From: Serratia fonticola
Lineage (GTDB): Bacteria > Pseudomonadota > Gammaproteobacteria > Enterobacterales > Enterobacteriaceae
Reading direction: 5' to 3'
DNA length: 64,000 nucleotides
NCBI RefSeq assembly: GCF_001006005.1
Contig: NZ_CP011254.1
Coordinates: 5,022,001-5,086,000, forward strand
Below, one piece after another: positions 47,222-57,282 of the stretch (position 1 is its first letter; each line of letters starts with the position of its first letter). The notes under the pieces were generated by a model, which saw only the letters and a list, made by a program, of their open reading frames with translations, searched no databases and had not been told where the DNA came from. The translations under genes and the position numbers were made by a program.

Positions 47222-48757
47222 ATGACTACTTCGACACAGAAAAAGGTTAAGGAAGATAAACGTCTGAGCGATGGACCGGACTGGACATTCGACCTGTTGC
47301 AGGTGTATCTGGAACAGATCGACCGGGTTGCCAAACATTACCGGCTCGACACCTATCCGCATCAGATCGAGGTCATTACCTCCGAACAGATGATGGATGC
47401 CTATTCAAGCGTCGGGATGCCGATCAACTATACCCACTGGTCATTCGGTAAAAAGTTCATCGAAACCGAGCAGCGCTATAAGCATGGTCAGCAGGGGTTG
47501 GCCTATGAGATCGTGATCAACTCCAACCCGTGTATTGCCTATCTGATGGAAGAAAATACCATCACCATGCAAGCACTGGTTATGGCTCATGCCTGCTATG
47601 GGCACAACTCGTTTTTCAAAAATAACTATCTCTTCCGCAGTTGGACCGACGCCAGTTCGATTGTCGATTATCTGCTGTTTGCCCGCCATTACATCAGTGA
47701 ATGTGAGGAACGCTATGGCGTGGAAGAAGTAGAAAAGCTGCTGGACTCCTGCCATGCGCTGATGAATTACGGGGTCGATCGCTACAAACGGCCACAAAAA
47801 ATCTCGCTGGTGGAAGAAAAAGCCCGCCAAAAGAGCCGTGAGGAGTATCTGCAAAGCCAAGTCAACTCGCTATGGAAAACCCTGCCGCGAGTCGATCGCG
47901 AAGCCCTGCCGGAACAGGCCGTGCGTTTTCCTCGGGAGCCGCAGGAAAACATTCTCTATTTTATGGAGAAAAACGCCCCGTTGCTGGAATCCTGGCAGCG
48001 TGAAGTGCTGCGCATAGTGCGTAAGGTAAGCCAGTATTTCTACCCGCAAAAACAGACGCAGGTGATGAACGAGGGCTGGGCCACCTTCTGGCACTACAGC
48101 ATCCTTAACCACCTGTATGACGAAGGGCGCGTGACGGATCGCTTTATGCTCGAGTTCTTGCACAGCCATACCAATGTGGTCTACCAACCACCGTACAACA
48201 GCCAATATTACAGCGGCATCAACCCGTACGCGCTGGGCTTTGCCATGTTCCAGGACATCAAACGGATCTGCCAGTCGCCGACCGAAGAAGATCGCTACTG
48301 GTTCCCGGATTTCGCCGGCAAAGACTGGTTGGACACCCTGCACTTCGCCATGCGTGACTTCAAGGATGAGAGCTTTATCAGCCAGTTCCTGTCACCGAAG
48401 GTGATGCGTGATTTCCGCTTGTTTACCGTGCTGGATGACGATCGCAACAATTATCTGGAGATTTCAGCGATCCATAACGAAGCGGGCTATCGGGCGATAC
48501 GTCAGGAGCTGTCGGCTCAGTACAACCTGAGTAACCACGAGCCCAATATTCAGATCTGGAATGTGGATCTGCGTGGCGACCGTTCATTAACGCTGCGCTA
48601 CATTCCGCAGGACCGGGCTCCATTGGATAAAAGCCGCAGAGAAGTGATGAAACATCTGCATCGTCTATGGGGGTTCGACATTATTCTGGAGCAGCAAAAC
48701 GAAGATGGCAGCGTTGAGTTGCTGGACCGCTGCCCACCAAGACCCAACGCGTTATAA
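47222..48757 (+). CDS. ycgB: SpoVR family protein YcgB
   Basis: A 511-residue SpoVR protein, close to E. coli YcgB throughout (LSDGPDWTFDLLQVYLEQID, GMPINYTHWSFGKKFIETE, HACYGHNSFFKNNYLFRSW). The HACYGHNSFF motif suggests metal binding. SpoVR is needed for spore cortex formation in Bacillus; in E. coli it is associated with YeaG/YeaH-like stress functions. The ATG at 47222 follows a GAGGG ribosome site; the longer in-frame extension is not conserved. Confidence 0.95.
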   Translation: MTTSTQKKVKEDKRLSDGPDWTFDLLQVYLEQIDRVAKHYRLDTYPHQIEVITSEQMMDAYSSVGMPINYTHWSFGKKFIETEQRYKHGQQGLAYEIVINSNPCIAYLMEENTITMQALVMAHACYGHNSFFKNNYLFRSWTDASSIVDYLLFARHYISECEERYGVEEVEKLLDSCHALMNYGVDRYKRPQKISLVEEKARQKSREEYLQSQVNSLWKTLPRVDREALPEQAVRFPREPQENILYFMEKNAPLLESWQREVLRIVRKVSQYFYPQKQTQVMNEGWATFWHYSILNHLYDEGRVTDRFMLEFLHSHTNVVYQPPYNSQYYSGINPYALGFAMFQDIKRICQSPTEEDRYWFPDFAGKDWLDTLHFAMRDFKDESFISQFLSPKVMRDFRLFTVLDDDRNNYLEISAIHNEAGYRAIRQELSAQYNLSNHEPNIQIWNVDLRGDRSLTLRYIPQDRAPLDKSRREVMKHLHRLWGFDIILEQQNEDGSVELLDRCPPRPNAL

Positions 48758-48771
48758 AGCGGCAATATGAC

Positions 48772-48796
48772 AAAGGGGCGCATGCAGCGCCCCTTC
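48772..48796. terminator. ycgB/fadR bidirectional terminator
   Basis: AAAGGGGCGC-ATGCA-GCGCCCCTT lies between the convergent ycgB and fadR. Confidence 0.85.
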
Positions 48797-48824
48797 AACT
48801 ATCTGATTACGGGAATAACGCGAA

Positions 48825-49544
48825 TTAACGACGCGCTTCGGTCAGATCGCTTGGCATAGTGCCCTGCATGCTCTGCCAAATAGCCCCACTCTCTTTACCG
48901 TAGTTACGCACGCAATCCATCACCTGATCATACATCTTCTCATGACACAGGCTAGACAGCTTGTTGTAGAAGGTCAGTGCGAGTTTGCGCGCTTCCGGGT
49001 TGGAGAAGTAATAACGGCCAACACGGGTATACAGCCCTTTCAAGCCATTGAGGATCAGGCCGTAAATCGGGTTGCCCGAGGCAAAGGCCAAGCCACGGAA
49101 AATTTCATAGTCGAGCTGGTTGAAGGCATCCGCCTGATCGTCAACCAACGCCGCTTTCGCCAACACTTCCTGCGCCTGCTCCGGGTGGTTACGCACCGCC
49201 GCACGGATAAAGATCGAGGCAATATTGGTCCGCACTGACAGCAGATTATCGATCAGCTGCGGTACGCTGTTATGATCGAGCCGGGCCAGGGTTTCCAGAA
49301 TATTAAGGCCGGAGGTTTCCCAAAAATTGTTCACCTTGGTCGGCTTGCCGTGCTGAATAGTCAGCCAGCCGTCACGGGCCAGTCGCTGTAGAACCTCACG
49401 TAATGTGGTGCGCGTGACGCCAATCAGTTCTGAAAGCTCACGTTCCGCGGGCAAAATAGAGCCGGGAGGGAAGCGGTTATTCCAAATACTTTCAATAATA
49501 TACTCTTCCGCGAAACCGGCAGGACTCTGCGCCTTTATAACCAT
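48825..49544 (-). CDS. fadR: Fatty-acid metabolism regulator FadR
   Basis: A 239-residue GntR-family repressor/activator that senses long-chain acyl-CoA. The N-terminal winged helix includes [20 protein letters not shown] then [21 protein letters not shown]. The C-terminal all-helical acyl-CoA domain follows. It represses fad genes and activates fabA/B. The fadD target lies 11 kb away in this window. Divergent from nhaB as in E. coli. Confidence 0.96.
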   Translation of the reverse strand: MVIKAQSPAGFAEEYIIESIWNNRFPPGSILPAERELSELIGVTRTTLREVLQRLARDGWLTIQHGKPTKVNNFWETSGLNILETLARLDHNSVPQLIDNLLSVRTNIASIFIRAAVRNHPEQAQEVLAKAALVDDQADAFNQLDYEIFRGLAFASGNPIYGLILNGLKGLYTRVGRYYFSNPEARKLALTFYNKLSSLCHEKMYDQVMDCVRNYGKESGAIWQSMQGTMPSDLTEARR

Positions 49545-49787
49545 GTGTTTGATGTTCCGTAACGACGATAATCAGTAATTGTAATCGGCAGATCATACCA
49601 GATCGCCGGGGCATCACATAGCGCGAGCCAAAAACAATAAACGAAAGTGTGCATAAGCTGGCAAAAAGATGAAAAAAACCACTTCGCCGAAATTTCAGGC
49701 TATTAGGGCTTCCTTGTTTGCATCAGCCCCACTGCCGTTGTTAGGGTATGACGAGCCAACTCACTTTAAGGTTTCGCAAAAACAAGC

Positions 49788-51362
49788 ATGGATATGACAA
49801 TACGCTCGGCATTGGTAAAGAACTTTCTCGGGGCGTCCCCCGATTGGTACAAACTGGCCATCATCAGTTTTCTGGTGATCAATCCCTTGGTATTTTTCCT
49901 GGTCAGCCCTTTCGTGGCAGGCTGGCTCCTGGTTATCGAGTTTATCTTTACGCTGGCGATGGCGCTGAAATGCTACCCGCTACAGCCCGGCGGACTACTG
50001 GCCATTGAGGCAGTGTTGATCGGCATGACCAGCCCCGCACACGTCAGCGCGGAAATTGCCAGTAATCTTGAGGTGTTATTGCTGCTGGTGTTTATGGTGG
50101 CAGGCATCTACTTTATGAAGCAATTGCTGCTGTTTGTGTTTACCAAACTGCTGCTGAACATCCGCTCAAAGATGCTGCTATCGTTGTCCTTCTGCGTTGC
50201 CGCTGCACTGCTCTCTGCCTTCCTGGATGCCCTGACCGTGGTCGCGGTGGTGATCAGCGTCGGCACGGGTTTTTATTCGATCTACCATAACGTCGCCTCC
50301 AATCAGAAAATCGATATTAGTGACGATAGTCACCTGGAAGATGCCGACCATAAACAGACGCTGGAACAGTTCCGCGGCTTTCTGCGCAGCCTGCTGATGC
50401 ATGCGGGCGTCGGCACCGCTCTCGGGGGCGTGATGACCATGGTAGGCGAGCCGCAGAACCTGATCATCGCCAAAAGCGCCGGGTGGGGCTTTGGCGAATT
50501 TTTCCTGCGCATGACCCCCGTCACGCTACCGGTGTTCGTTTGCGGTCTGTTGGTTTGTCTGCTGGTTGAACGTTTTGCGGTATTTGGCTACGGCACCAAA
50601 CTGCCGGACCAGGTGCGTAGCGTCCTAAAAGAGTTCGATCGCCAGGCAACGGCCAAGCGTAGCCGCCAGGAAAAAATGAAGTTGGTGGTACAGGCGTTAA
50701 TCGGCCTCTGGTTGGTGATTGCCTTGGCCTTCCACCTGGCGGAAGTGGGCCTGATTGGCCTCTCAGTGATCATTTTGGCAACCTCTCTGTGCGGCGTAAC
50801 CGATGAGCATGCGATCGGTAAGGCTTTCCAGGAAGCCCTGCCCTTTACCGCGCTGCTGACGGTGTTCTTCACCGTCGTGGCGGTGATCATTGAACAGCAG
50901 CTGTTTTCTCCGGTGATCCACTATGTGCTACAAGCACCGCCGAGCTCACAGCTTTCCCTGTTTTATCTGTTCAACGGTCTGCTCTCTTCCGTTTCTGATA
51001 ACGTTTTTGTCGGTACGGTTTACATTAACGAAGCTCGGGCGGCACTGGCGGACGGAGCAATTTCACTGCAACAGTTCGAACTGTTGGCGGTAGCGATTAA
51101 CACCGGTACCAATCTGCCTTCGGTGGCTACACCCAACGGGCAGGCTGCTTTCCTGTTCCTGCTGACCTCTGCCCTGGCACCGTTGGTACGTCTGTCTTAT
51201 GGCCGTATGGTCTGGATGGCGTTGCCTTACACGGTAGTGTTGACCCTGGTTGGTCTGCTGTGTGTGCAGCATACTCTGGCACCGGTAACGGACCTGTTTA
51301 CCCAATGGCAGTGGTTAATGCCGCTACCGCTTGACGCAACGGCCCCAATCGCTGCACATTAG
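49788..51362 (+). CDS. nhaB: Na+/H+ antiporter NhaB
   Basis: A 524-residue, roughly 12-helix inner-membrane antiporter. Family motifs are [56 protein letters not shown] and [18 protein letters not shown]. It exchanges Na+ for protons and supports pH and sodium homeostasis. The ATG at 49788 has a weak ribosome site; ATG two codons later is an alternative. Confidence 0.96.
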   Translation: MDMTIRSALVKNFLGASPDWYKLAIISFLVINPLVFFLVSPFVAGWLLVIEFIFTLAMALKCYPLQPGGLLAIEAVLIGMTSPAHVSAEIASNLEVLLLLVFMVAGIYFMKQLLLFVFTKLLLNIRSKMLLSLSFCVAAALLSAFLDALTVVAVVISVGTGFYSIYHNVASNQKIDISDDSHLEDADHKQTLEQFRGFLRSLLMHAGVGTALGGVMTMVGEPQNLIIAKSAGWGFGEFFLRMTPVTLPVFVCGLLVCLLVERFAVFGYGTKLPDQVRSVLKEFDRQATAKRSRQEKMKLVVQALIGLWLVIALAFHLAEVGLIGLSVIILATSLCGVTDEHAIGKAFQEALPFTALLTVFFTVVAVIIEQQLFSPVIHYVLQAPPSSQLSLFYLFNGLLSSVSDNVFVGTVYINEARAALADGAISLQQFELLAVAINTGTNLPSVATPNGQAAFLFLLTSALAPLVRLSYGRMVWMALPYTVVLTLVGLLCVQHTLAPVTDLFTQWQWLMPLPLDATAPIAAH

Positions 51363-51484
51363 CCGCCATAACCGTCCCTGCAAACGACGATATTTTTCAC
51401 TGAATCGTCGTTAGATAGCTGGCAGCGGGGATGAATTGGTTTACACTGCCGGTTCAATTGCTTACTGCATGGAAGAATATAGAT

Positions 51485-52015
51485 ATGTTGCAATTCTTTA
51501 ACCGCTGCTCGCAGGGGCGCGGTGCTTGGCTGTTGTTGGCTCTGACTGCATTGGTACTGGAGTTGGCGGCCCTCTATTTTCAGCACGTGATGCTGTTACA
51601 GCCTTGCGTAATGTGTATCTACGAACGTGTCGCGCTGTTCGGGATTTTGGGAGCGTCACTGCTTGGTGCATTGGCGCCGAAGTCGCCGCTACGCTATGTG
51701 GCGATCCTGCTGTGGATTTACAGTGCCTGGGAAGGCCTGCAGTTAGCCTGGAAACACACGATGATCCAGCTGCATCCATCGCCGTTTAATACCTGTGATT
51801 TCTTTGTCAGCTTCCCATCCTGGCTGCCGTTAGACAAATGGGCGCCTGCGGTGTTCCACGCTTCAGGTGACTGCTCGGTGCGCCAGTGGCAGTTCCTGTC
51901 GTTGGAAATGCCTCAGTGGTTGGTGGGGATTTTTGCTGCCTATTTGCTGATCGGGATTGTGGTTCTGCTCAGCCAATTTGTCCGCCAACGTAAACGCGAT
52001 CTGTTTGGCCGCTAA
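51485..52015 (+). CDS. dsbB: Disulfide bond formation protein DsbB
   Basis: A 176-residue, four-helix quinone reductase that reoxidises DsbA. The first redox pair is in PCVMCIYE near residues 40-47; the second pair is in TCDFF and ASGDCS (about Cys104 and Cys130). The ATG at 51485 gives the conserved start [15 protein letters not shown]. Downstream of nhaB as in E. coli. Confidence 0.97.
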   Translation: MLQFFNRCSQGRGAWLLLALTALVLELAALYFQHVMLLQPCVMCIYERVALFGILGASLLGALAPKSPLRYVAILLWIYSAWEGLQLAWKHTMIQLHPSPFNTCDFFVSFPSWLPLDKWAPAVFHASGDCSVRQWQFLSLEMPQWLVGIFAAYLLIGIVVLLSQFVRQRKRDLFGR

Positions 52016-52029
52016 CGCTAAAACATCGC

Positions 52030-52060
52030 AAAAACGGCGCCTGAGGGCGCCGTTTTTTAT
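52030..52060 (+). terminator. dsbB terminator
   Basis: AAAACGGCGCC-TGAG-GGCGCCGTTTTTT. Confidence 0.93.
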
Positions 52061-52145
52061 TGCTACTGAGGCTTACCGAGTAGGGCCGCTACATGCTGCG
52101 TCCGTTTGGGTAATCAATGGCATCGTGTGTAGTAGGCAAGCAACA

Positions 52146-52220
52146 TCAAGTATGGGTAAAGTAATACACGAGCACGATCAGTACTCCGGCCACGGCAAAT
52201 AGGCGTACCATTTTCATCAT
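52146..52220 (-). CDS. Possible 24-residue membrane miniprotein
   Basis: The frame reads MMKMVRLFAVAGVLIVLVYY then FTHT. A basic start, one hydrophobic helix and a short polar end are typical of bacterial small membrane proteins. The ribosome site is weak (GAGA, 9 bases upstream). No family is recognised; chance is possible at this length. Confidence 0.35.
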   Translation of the reverse strand: MMKMVRLFAVAGVLIVLVYYFTHT

Positions 52221-52671
52221 CACATTCTCATCACAGGCGGAGGTGCCGACAAGCTACCTAAGATTTTGTTTAAAAAGAAGCGTCCACCAGGCGATTACGA
52301 CGTAATTTACATAACATTAAGTTTTGTTGCGGTTCCCCGCCGATATACCGCCCAATCTTTGGCAATCCTCCCCTTTCAAGCACCGATATTTTGGCTACAC
52401 TTAATCATTGACTGGCCGTTTTTCATTCACCGTATTAATACTTTAGGGCAGATATTAATAAAATGATGACGTATATAAGCCACTCCCCTCATCCGCCCTG
52501 ATTTATTTCCCCCCTCGTTTAGCTTTTGTTTAACCTGACCGCCCGGTTAGCACGCGATTTCGGCTATGCTCTGCATGATAAAACGCCTACGTCAACCAAG
52601 GCCTCAGGCGCTCAACCAATGAACAGTCGCAGCCAATAAGATAGACAGGGTATTTTGAGCAAGGGATCACT
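52221..52671. other. Upstream region of kdoO
   Basis: About 450 AT-rich bases, presumably with the kdoO promoter. I see no further gene, tRNA or strong operator. Confidence 0.4.
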
Positions 52672-53571
52672 ATGTCAGAAAATAAAATCAATCTGCAATC
52701 GGCCATCACGACGCTGCCCTATTTAGACTGGAATGCTACCTCCTCTGCTACTCTGGATGCCGTAGCCGAGTTGGAAAGCGGCAAGGTGCTCTATTTCCCT
52801 CATCTGGCCTTTAATCTGACCGACGCGGAAAAAACCTTACTCACCCCAGAGTTGGTCGATCCCAAACGCAAAAATATTAGCTATCAGCCAGAACAGCAAA
52901 AGCTGACCGGGGTTGCCCTTGAGGCCAAACTCGAAGCGGTACATAAATTAATGGCTCGGCACTATCAAGCCTGCCAGCATTTAATCGATTCCGTCCTGCC
53001 CGAATATCGGCACGCAGTGCAAATGCCCACCAATAGCCTGCGTCTGCACCCGATCGCTGCATGGACAGCCTCGACTTCATGGCGCAAGGACGACAGCCGC
53101 CTGCATGTCGATGCGTTCCCTTCGCGCCCCAATTATGGCAACCGTATTTTACGCATTTTCACCAACATCAACCCTCATGGTGAAAGCCGCCAGTGGCGCG
53201 TCGGGGAGCCGTTCCCTCAATTGGCGCAACGTTTTCTGCCACGCCTGAAACGTTATTCGCCCTTTGCCAGTTGGTTGCTGGATAAAGTGGGTATTACCAA
53301 AACGCGCCGTAGTCACTACGATCATCTGATGCTGCAAATGCACGATGCGATGAAGGCAGACAAAGACTACCAGGAAAGCGGCCCCCAGCAGGCAGTGGAA
53401 TTCCCCCCTGGAAGCAGCTGGATCTGTTTTTCCGATCAAACTCCCCATGCTGCTATGGCTGGCCAATATATGCTGGAACAGACCTTTATTTTACCGGTGA
53501 GCGCCATGAAAACCCCGCAGCATGCGCCGCTGAACGTCTTGCAAGAGTTGTTACACAAGCCATTGATATAG
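52672..53571 (+). CDS. kdoO: Kdo 3-hydroxylase (Fe(II)/2-oxoglutarate dependent)
   Basis: A 299-residue protein of the Kdo hydroxylase family, converting the outer Kdo of Kdo2-lipid A to the 3-hydroxy sugar Ko. The iron facial triad is visible: HVD in SRLHVDAFPSRP near residue 144, and a distal His in SDQTPHAAMAGQYM near 261, followed by the 2-oxoglutarate-binding region. KdoO is described in Burkholderia and Yersinia and is absent from E. coli K-12. It stands alone here, between dsbB and a stress gene. Confidence 0.86.
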   Translation: MSENKINLQSAITTLPYLDWNATSSATLDAVAELESGKVLYFPHLAFNLTDAEKTLLTPELVDPKRKNISYQPEQQKLTGVALEAKLEAVHKLMARHYQACQHLIDSVLPEYRHAVQMPTNSLRLHPIAAWTASTSWRKDDSRLHVDAFPSRPNYGNRILRIFTNINPHGESRQWRVGEPFPQLAQRFLPRLKRYSPFASWLLDKVGITKTRRSHYDHLMLQMHDAMKADKDYQESGPQQAVEFPPGSSWICFSDQTPHAAMAGQYMLEQTFILPVSAMKTPQHAPLNVLQELLHKPLI

Positions 53572-53711
53572 AAAGCCTGGCTTTTCAGCCGATCCGCGGG
53601 TTAATCGCTGGGTCGGCCATAACTTCGATCTGTGTCACCCCATTGGGGCAGCAAATTTGGTATATTAATCACGCAGTAGTATGCACATCACCTACTCATT
53701 ATGGAGGTTGT

Positions 53712-54149
53712 ATGTACAAGACTATCTTAGCGCCCATTGATTTGGCTGAAATCGAGTTAACACAGAAAGTCATTCCCACGATTAATTCATTGGCAAACAT
53801 CGATTACCCGCATATCCATTTCCTCGCCGTACTCTCCCCTATGCTCTCTTATTATGAATATGGGCTGTCGCACCCCGAGCGGTTACTGCCCAGCGATGAT
53901 GAGCGGATACAGATTGCGCTAGCGGAGTTAAAGAAAGCCGTTACGGCATTTGATATTCCGGAAGGCCGAGTGCACTGTTCGGTAGAGATCGGCGCGCCAC
54001 GGGATCGGATTTTGAATTTTGCTGATGAGATCAACGCCGATCTGATCGTTGTCGGTTCGCGCAGACCCAGTATCACTACTTACTTGCTTGGCACAACGGC
54101 ATCATCGGTCGTCAGGTATGCCAAAACCTCGGTTTTGGTGGTGCGATAA
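53712..54149 (+). CDS. Universal stress protein, UspF/UspG-like
   Basis: A 145-residue single Usp domain. It begins YKTILAPIDLAEIELTQKV and ends with the ATP-binding motif VVGSRRPSITTYLLGTTASS then VVRYAKTSVLVVR, matching G-2X-G-9X-G(S/T). Its closest recalled relative is E. coli UspF. The ATG at 53712 follows GGAGG; upstream in-frame residues are not Usp-like. Confidence 0.9.
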   Translation: MYKTILAPIDLAEIELTQKVIPTINSLANIDYPHIHFLAVLSPMLSYYEYGLSHPERLLPSDDERIQIALAELKKAVTAFDIPEGRVHCSVEIGAPRDRILNFADEINADLIVVGSRRPSITTYLLGTTASSVVRYAKTSVLVVR

Positions 54150-54171
54150 GCCTACTGCCCAGACGGCCTTT

Positions 54172-54307
54172 AATACCGCGACACCTTAAGCTTGAGACAG
54201 GTGGGAGTCATTGCAGGTTAGCCGACCGTTGAGCGCAGGGATGCGCGATACGAGCCCCCATGGACGGGTTCACGGCGTGTCGGCGTTCTGCATGACTCCC
54301 ACCTGTA
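54172..54307 (-). repeat. 136-bp dispersed palindromic element, copy 2 (inverted)
   Basis: Reverse complement of the element at 14197-14332. Terminal arms ACAGGTGGGAGTCA (54197-54210) and TGACTCCCACCTGT (54293-54306) are perfect. Internal stems GCCGAC/GTCGGC, GCGCA-GGGA-TGCGC and GAGCCC/GGGTTC would give a branched fold. It lies 22 bases past the universal stress gene stop and fills most of a 203-base gap. No open frame. Confidence 0.88.
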
Positions 54308-54352
54308 ACACTATTCGATACAGCTACTTAGTTTATTCCCACATACCATCGC

Positions 54353-54799
54353 TTACCTGGCCCAGCTAGGTTTGTTGAGGATATGGTCCTGCCAATCTAC
54401 GACTTCGCTTTCACGCACCGCGATATGGCGTACGGTAATACGCTCACCGTGCATTGCCGCTTTTGATCCGCTGACCAACGGGTGCCAGTCAAACAAGGGT
54501 TTACCCTCGCCGATCAGGCGATAGGCGCAGGTTGGCGGCAGCCAGTCGAACGTGGTGAGGTTTTCGCGCGTCAGCTTGATGCAGTCTTCTTCCAGCTCAA
54601 AGCGGCGCTCGTAGTTGCGGCACTGGCAGGATTTGATATTGAGCTGATCGCAGGCCACGTTGGTGAAGTAAATCTCATCGGTATCTTCATCGATCAGCTT
54701 GTTCAGACAGCATTGCCCACATCCGTCGCACAGCGATTCCCACTCTGCCTCAGACATTTCGTCCAGCGTCTTCTGTTGCCAAAAAGGGAGTTGTGACAT
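54353..54799 (-). CDS. ycgN: YcgN, cysteine-cluster (YkgJ/UPF0260) protein
   Basis: A 148-residue soluble protein with conserved cysteines: [12 protein letters not shown] near residues 23-34, SCQCRNYE near 57-64, EDCIKLT near 71-77 and PPTCAYRL. The family is thought to bind zinc or iron; function is not known. The ATG at 54797-54799 gives the family start [12 protein letters not shown]. Confidence 0.93.
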   Translation of the reverse strand: MSQLPFWQQKTLDEMSEAEWESLCDGCGQCCLNKLIDEDTDEIYFTNVACDQLNIKSCQCRNYERRFELEEDCIKLTRENLTTFDWLPPTCAYRLIGEGKPLFDWHPLVSGSKAAMHGERITVRHIAVRESEVVDWQDHILNKPSWAR

Positions 54800-55011
54800 A
54801 TCGACTTCCGAAAATAGGTAAATGAACAAACCACCTGCAAGCAGGTTCAAGGGGGCACACTATATAGACACTCAGCGCAAAAGGAAACGTTTCCCCGGCT
54901 GCCCCTGCCTGCCGCAACGACATCCAGCGTGGATAATAACAGTGTAAGGTACCAAAGAGGTTTCTGCCTGCAACCCTCAGAAGGCCCGACAGGCAGAAAA
55001 ATAAAGCGGGA

Positions 55012-55668
55012 TTAAATCACTCGGGTGCTCAGGGTCTTACCGTTAAGCGAGATTTTCAGCATATCGCCGGAAACCATTGGCCCGACCCCTTGAGGAGTAC
55101 CGGTCAGAATGATGTCGCCCGCACGCAGCGTAAAGAAACGGCTCATATAGGCAATCAGCGGCAAAATGGGGTTGATCATATCGCGGGTATTGCCCTGCTG
55201 GCGCAGTTCGTCATTGATCGACAAAGACAGCTCGGCATTTTGCGGATCGCCAAACTCAGCCACCGGAATAAAGCCGGAGATCGGGCAAGAGCCATCAAAT
55301 GCCTTGGCTTTTTCCCAAGGTTGACCCGCCTTCTTGAACCCGGCCTGCAGATCGCGCAAGGTCAAATCCAGTGCCACGCCATAGCCCGCAATGGCACGGG
55401 CCACGCGATCTTCATTGGCCTGCTTTAACGGGGTACCAATCAGCACCGCCAACTCGACTTCATGATGAATCGACCCCAGCCCCTTGGGGATCGCTACCGG
55501 TTGACGAATATCACACAATGCTGTTTCAGGTTTGATAAACAACACCGGCTCAGGCGGGGTGACACTCCCCATCTCCTTGATGTGATCGCTGTAGTTGCTG
55601 CCTACGCAAACCACTTTGCTTACCGGGAAATCAAGCAACGCTCCTTGCCAGTCTCTATGTTGATACAT
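55012..55668 (-). CDS. ycgM: Fumarylacetoacetate hydrolase family protein YcgM
   Basis: A 218-residue FAH-fold enzyme. Metal ligands are in HHEVELAVLIG (near residues 68-78) and YGVALDLTLRDLQ (near 95-107), and the C-terminal ILTGTPQGVGPM is typical. Relatives are oxaloacetate decarboxylases/acylpyruvases; the substrate here is inferred. The ATG at 55666-55668 matches the family start MYQHRDWQGALLDFPVSK. Confidence 0.93.
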   Translation of the reverse strand: MYQHRDWQGALLDFPVSKVVCVGSNYSDHIKEMGSVTPPEPVLFIKPETALCDIRQPVAIPKGLGSIHHEVELAVLIGTPLKQANEDRVARAIAGYGVALDLTLRDLQAGFKKAGQPWEKAKAFDGSCPISGFIPVAEFGDPQNAELSLSINDELRQQGNTRDMINPILPLIAYMSRFFTLRAGDIILTGTPQGVGPMVSGDMLKISLNGKTLSTRVI

Positions 55669-55758
55669 ACCGCCTCTCCCAACCACAGTGTAGGGGCCAG
55701 ATAACCTCAGCCCATGATACGTACGGGGTGCCATTCCAGGCACCTGGTAGTTACCGAC

Positions 55759-56787
55759 CTATTGACCGATATCGTCGGCCATCATTCCCACGCTGATCGC
55801 GAAATAATACGAACGATTCCAGTGCATGAGAGTACGGAAGTTATCATAAACCAAGAATGCGCGTCCTTGCATATCATCTGGAGCGATCACCCAACTACGC
55901 AAACCAGAGGCCGGTAAGGGTGAACCATCCGCTAACACCACTCCTTTTGCCGCCCACCGTTCCTCGCGATGCCCCTGGGCGTCTTTCAGCCCCAGTTGGT
56001 CAACATTGAATTGCGCGGGCAGTTTGACTTCACGGCCCCAGCCAACCCCAGCCTGCCAACCCTCGGTAGCCAAATAGTTGGCCGTAGAGGCAAACACATC
56101 GTCGAGATTATTCCAGATATCGATTTTACCGTCTCCATCTCCATCTGCGGCATAGGTCAAAAACGAGGTTGGCATAAACTGGCTCTGCCCCATCGCCCCC
56201 GCCCAGGACCCTTTCAGGTTGCCCGCATCAACGTGGCCCTGGTCAATAATCTGTAAGGCCGCCATCAGCTGTTTGGTAAAGAACGCTTCGCGCCGGCCTT
56301 CAAATGCCAGCGTCGCCAACGAAGAAACAACATCTTCCTTACCCTGTATCTTGCCAAAGGCGCTTTCCATACCCCATAGCGCGACAATGTATTGTTCCGG
56401 AACGCCATAACGCGCCGTCACTCGCGCCAGCTGTGGCTGATATTGCTGAAGCATCTCGCGGCCCCGCTGGATCTTCCACGCGGGCAGCACACGGCTGAGG
56501 TAATCATCCAGCGTGATCTTCTTTTCCAACTGATTGCGATCGGCATTAATCACCCGATCGACAAAATGCGCGTTGGCAAAGGCTGCCTCAACGGTAGCCG
56601 CAGGTATACCCTGCTTGATGGCCTGCCGCTTCAGTTGTTCCACATAGGCCGGGAACTCCGCCGGATCACGCCCGGTTTCTGCCAGCGTGCTCCCGGTTGG
56701 CTGCGTAGCTGGCGCGGGAGCTGCCCCCACCTGTTTAACGCAGCCAGCCAAAAGGAGCAGCGTTAGCATCATCGACATCTTCTTCAT
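55759..56787 (-). CDS. MltB-like lytic murein transglycosylase (lipoprotein)
   Basis: A 342-residue protein with lipobox LLLAGC, so outer-membrane anchored. The SLT_2 domain has catalytic Glu in ALWGMESAFGKIQGK near residue 141, with GAMGQSQFMPTSF and DGDGDGKIDIWNNLDDVFAS following. It cleaves peptidoglycan to 1,6-anhydromuropeptides. E. coli lacks it between ycgM and ycgL. Confidence 0.93.
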   Translation of the reverse strand: MKKMSMMLTLLLLAGCVKQVGAAPAPATQPTGSTLAETGRDPAEFPAYVEQLKRQAIKQGIPAATVEAAFANAHFVDRVINADRNQLEKKITLDDYLSRVLPAWKIQRGREMLQQYQPQLARVTARYGVPEQYIVALWGMESAFGKIQGKEDVVSSLATLAFEGRREAFFTKQLMAALQIIDQGHVDAGNLKGSWAGAMGQSQFMPTSFLTYAADGDGDGKIDIWNNLDDVFASTANYLATEGWQAGVGWGREVKLPAQFNVDQLGLKDAQGHREERWAAKGVVLADGSPLPASGLRSWVIAPDDMQGRAFLVYDNFRTLMHWNRSYYFAISVGMMADDIGQ

Positions 56788-56874
56788 GATTTTCCCTACC
56801 TGTGACGACCTGTCGCCAGATGCAGATGATGCTTAAAAGCTGGCGTTAACACAGGGTTGAAAATCGACGCCCGG

Positions 56875-57147
56875 TTATTTTTTGGCGTCAGACAAATGAA
56901 GGTTTAATAGGTTTTCCACCGGCGGTGGGAACTGCAGATAAAACCCTTCCTGCTTTAGGGCTTCTTTCACCTTCTCGATATCCGCTGAGGCCAATTTCTT
57001 ACGCCCGTCGAGCGACAGCATCATGGCATACTGCGGAGTGCCAAAACTTTTCATCAGATCTTCCGGCACCCGAGAGAAATCGTCTTTTTTTTCGACATAA
57101 AGATAAGTCTGGTCGCGCTTGGCACTTCTATAGATGACACAAAACAT
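56875..57147 (-). CDS. ycgL: YcgL family protein
   Basis: A 90-residue protein starting [20 protein letters not shown], with [19 protein letters not shown]. The YcgL domain has an alpha/beta fold of unknown function. It lies divergent from minC as in E. coli. Confidence 0.93.
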   Translation of the reverse strand: MFCVIYRSAKRDQTYLYVEKKDDFSRVPEDLMKSFGTPQYAMMLSLDGRKKLASADIEKVKEALKQEGFYLQFPPPVENLLNLHLSDAKK

Positions 57148-57282
57148 TTTTAAAACTCTATTTAATTGAGGCAGCGTCTTGCCTGGATATAACTCTGACT
57201 ATAACATGCTTATAGTACTTCGGAATATCGCACCCCGAGTGGTATTCCGGGGATTTAAGTTGCTGAGACTGAGTCAGGATAG

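Noticed and set aside
54172..54307. Dispersed element as an ERIC or REP sequence
   Set aside because: Arms and core do not resemble ERIC or REP consensus sequences that I know, and length and internal stems differ.
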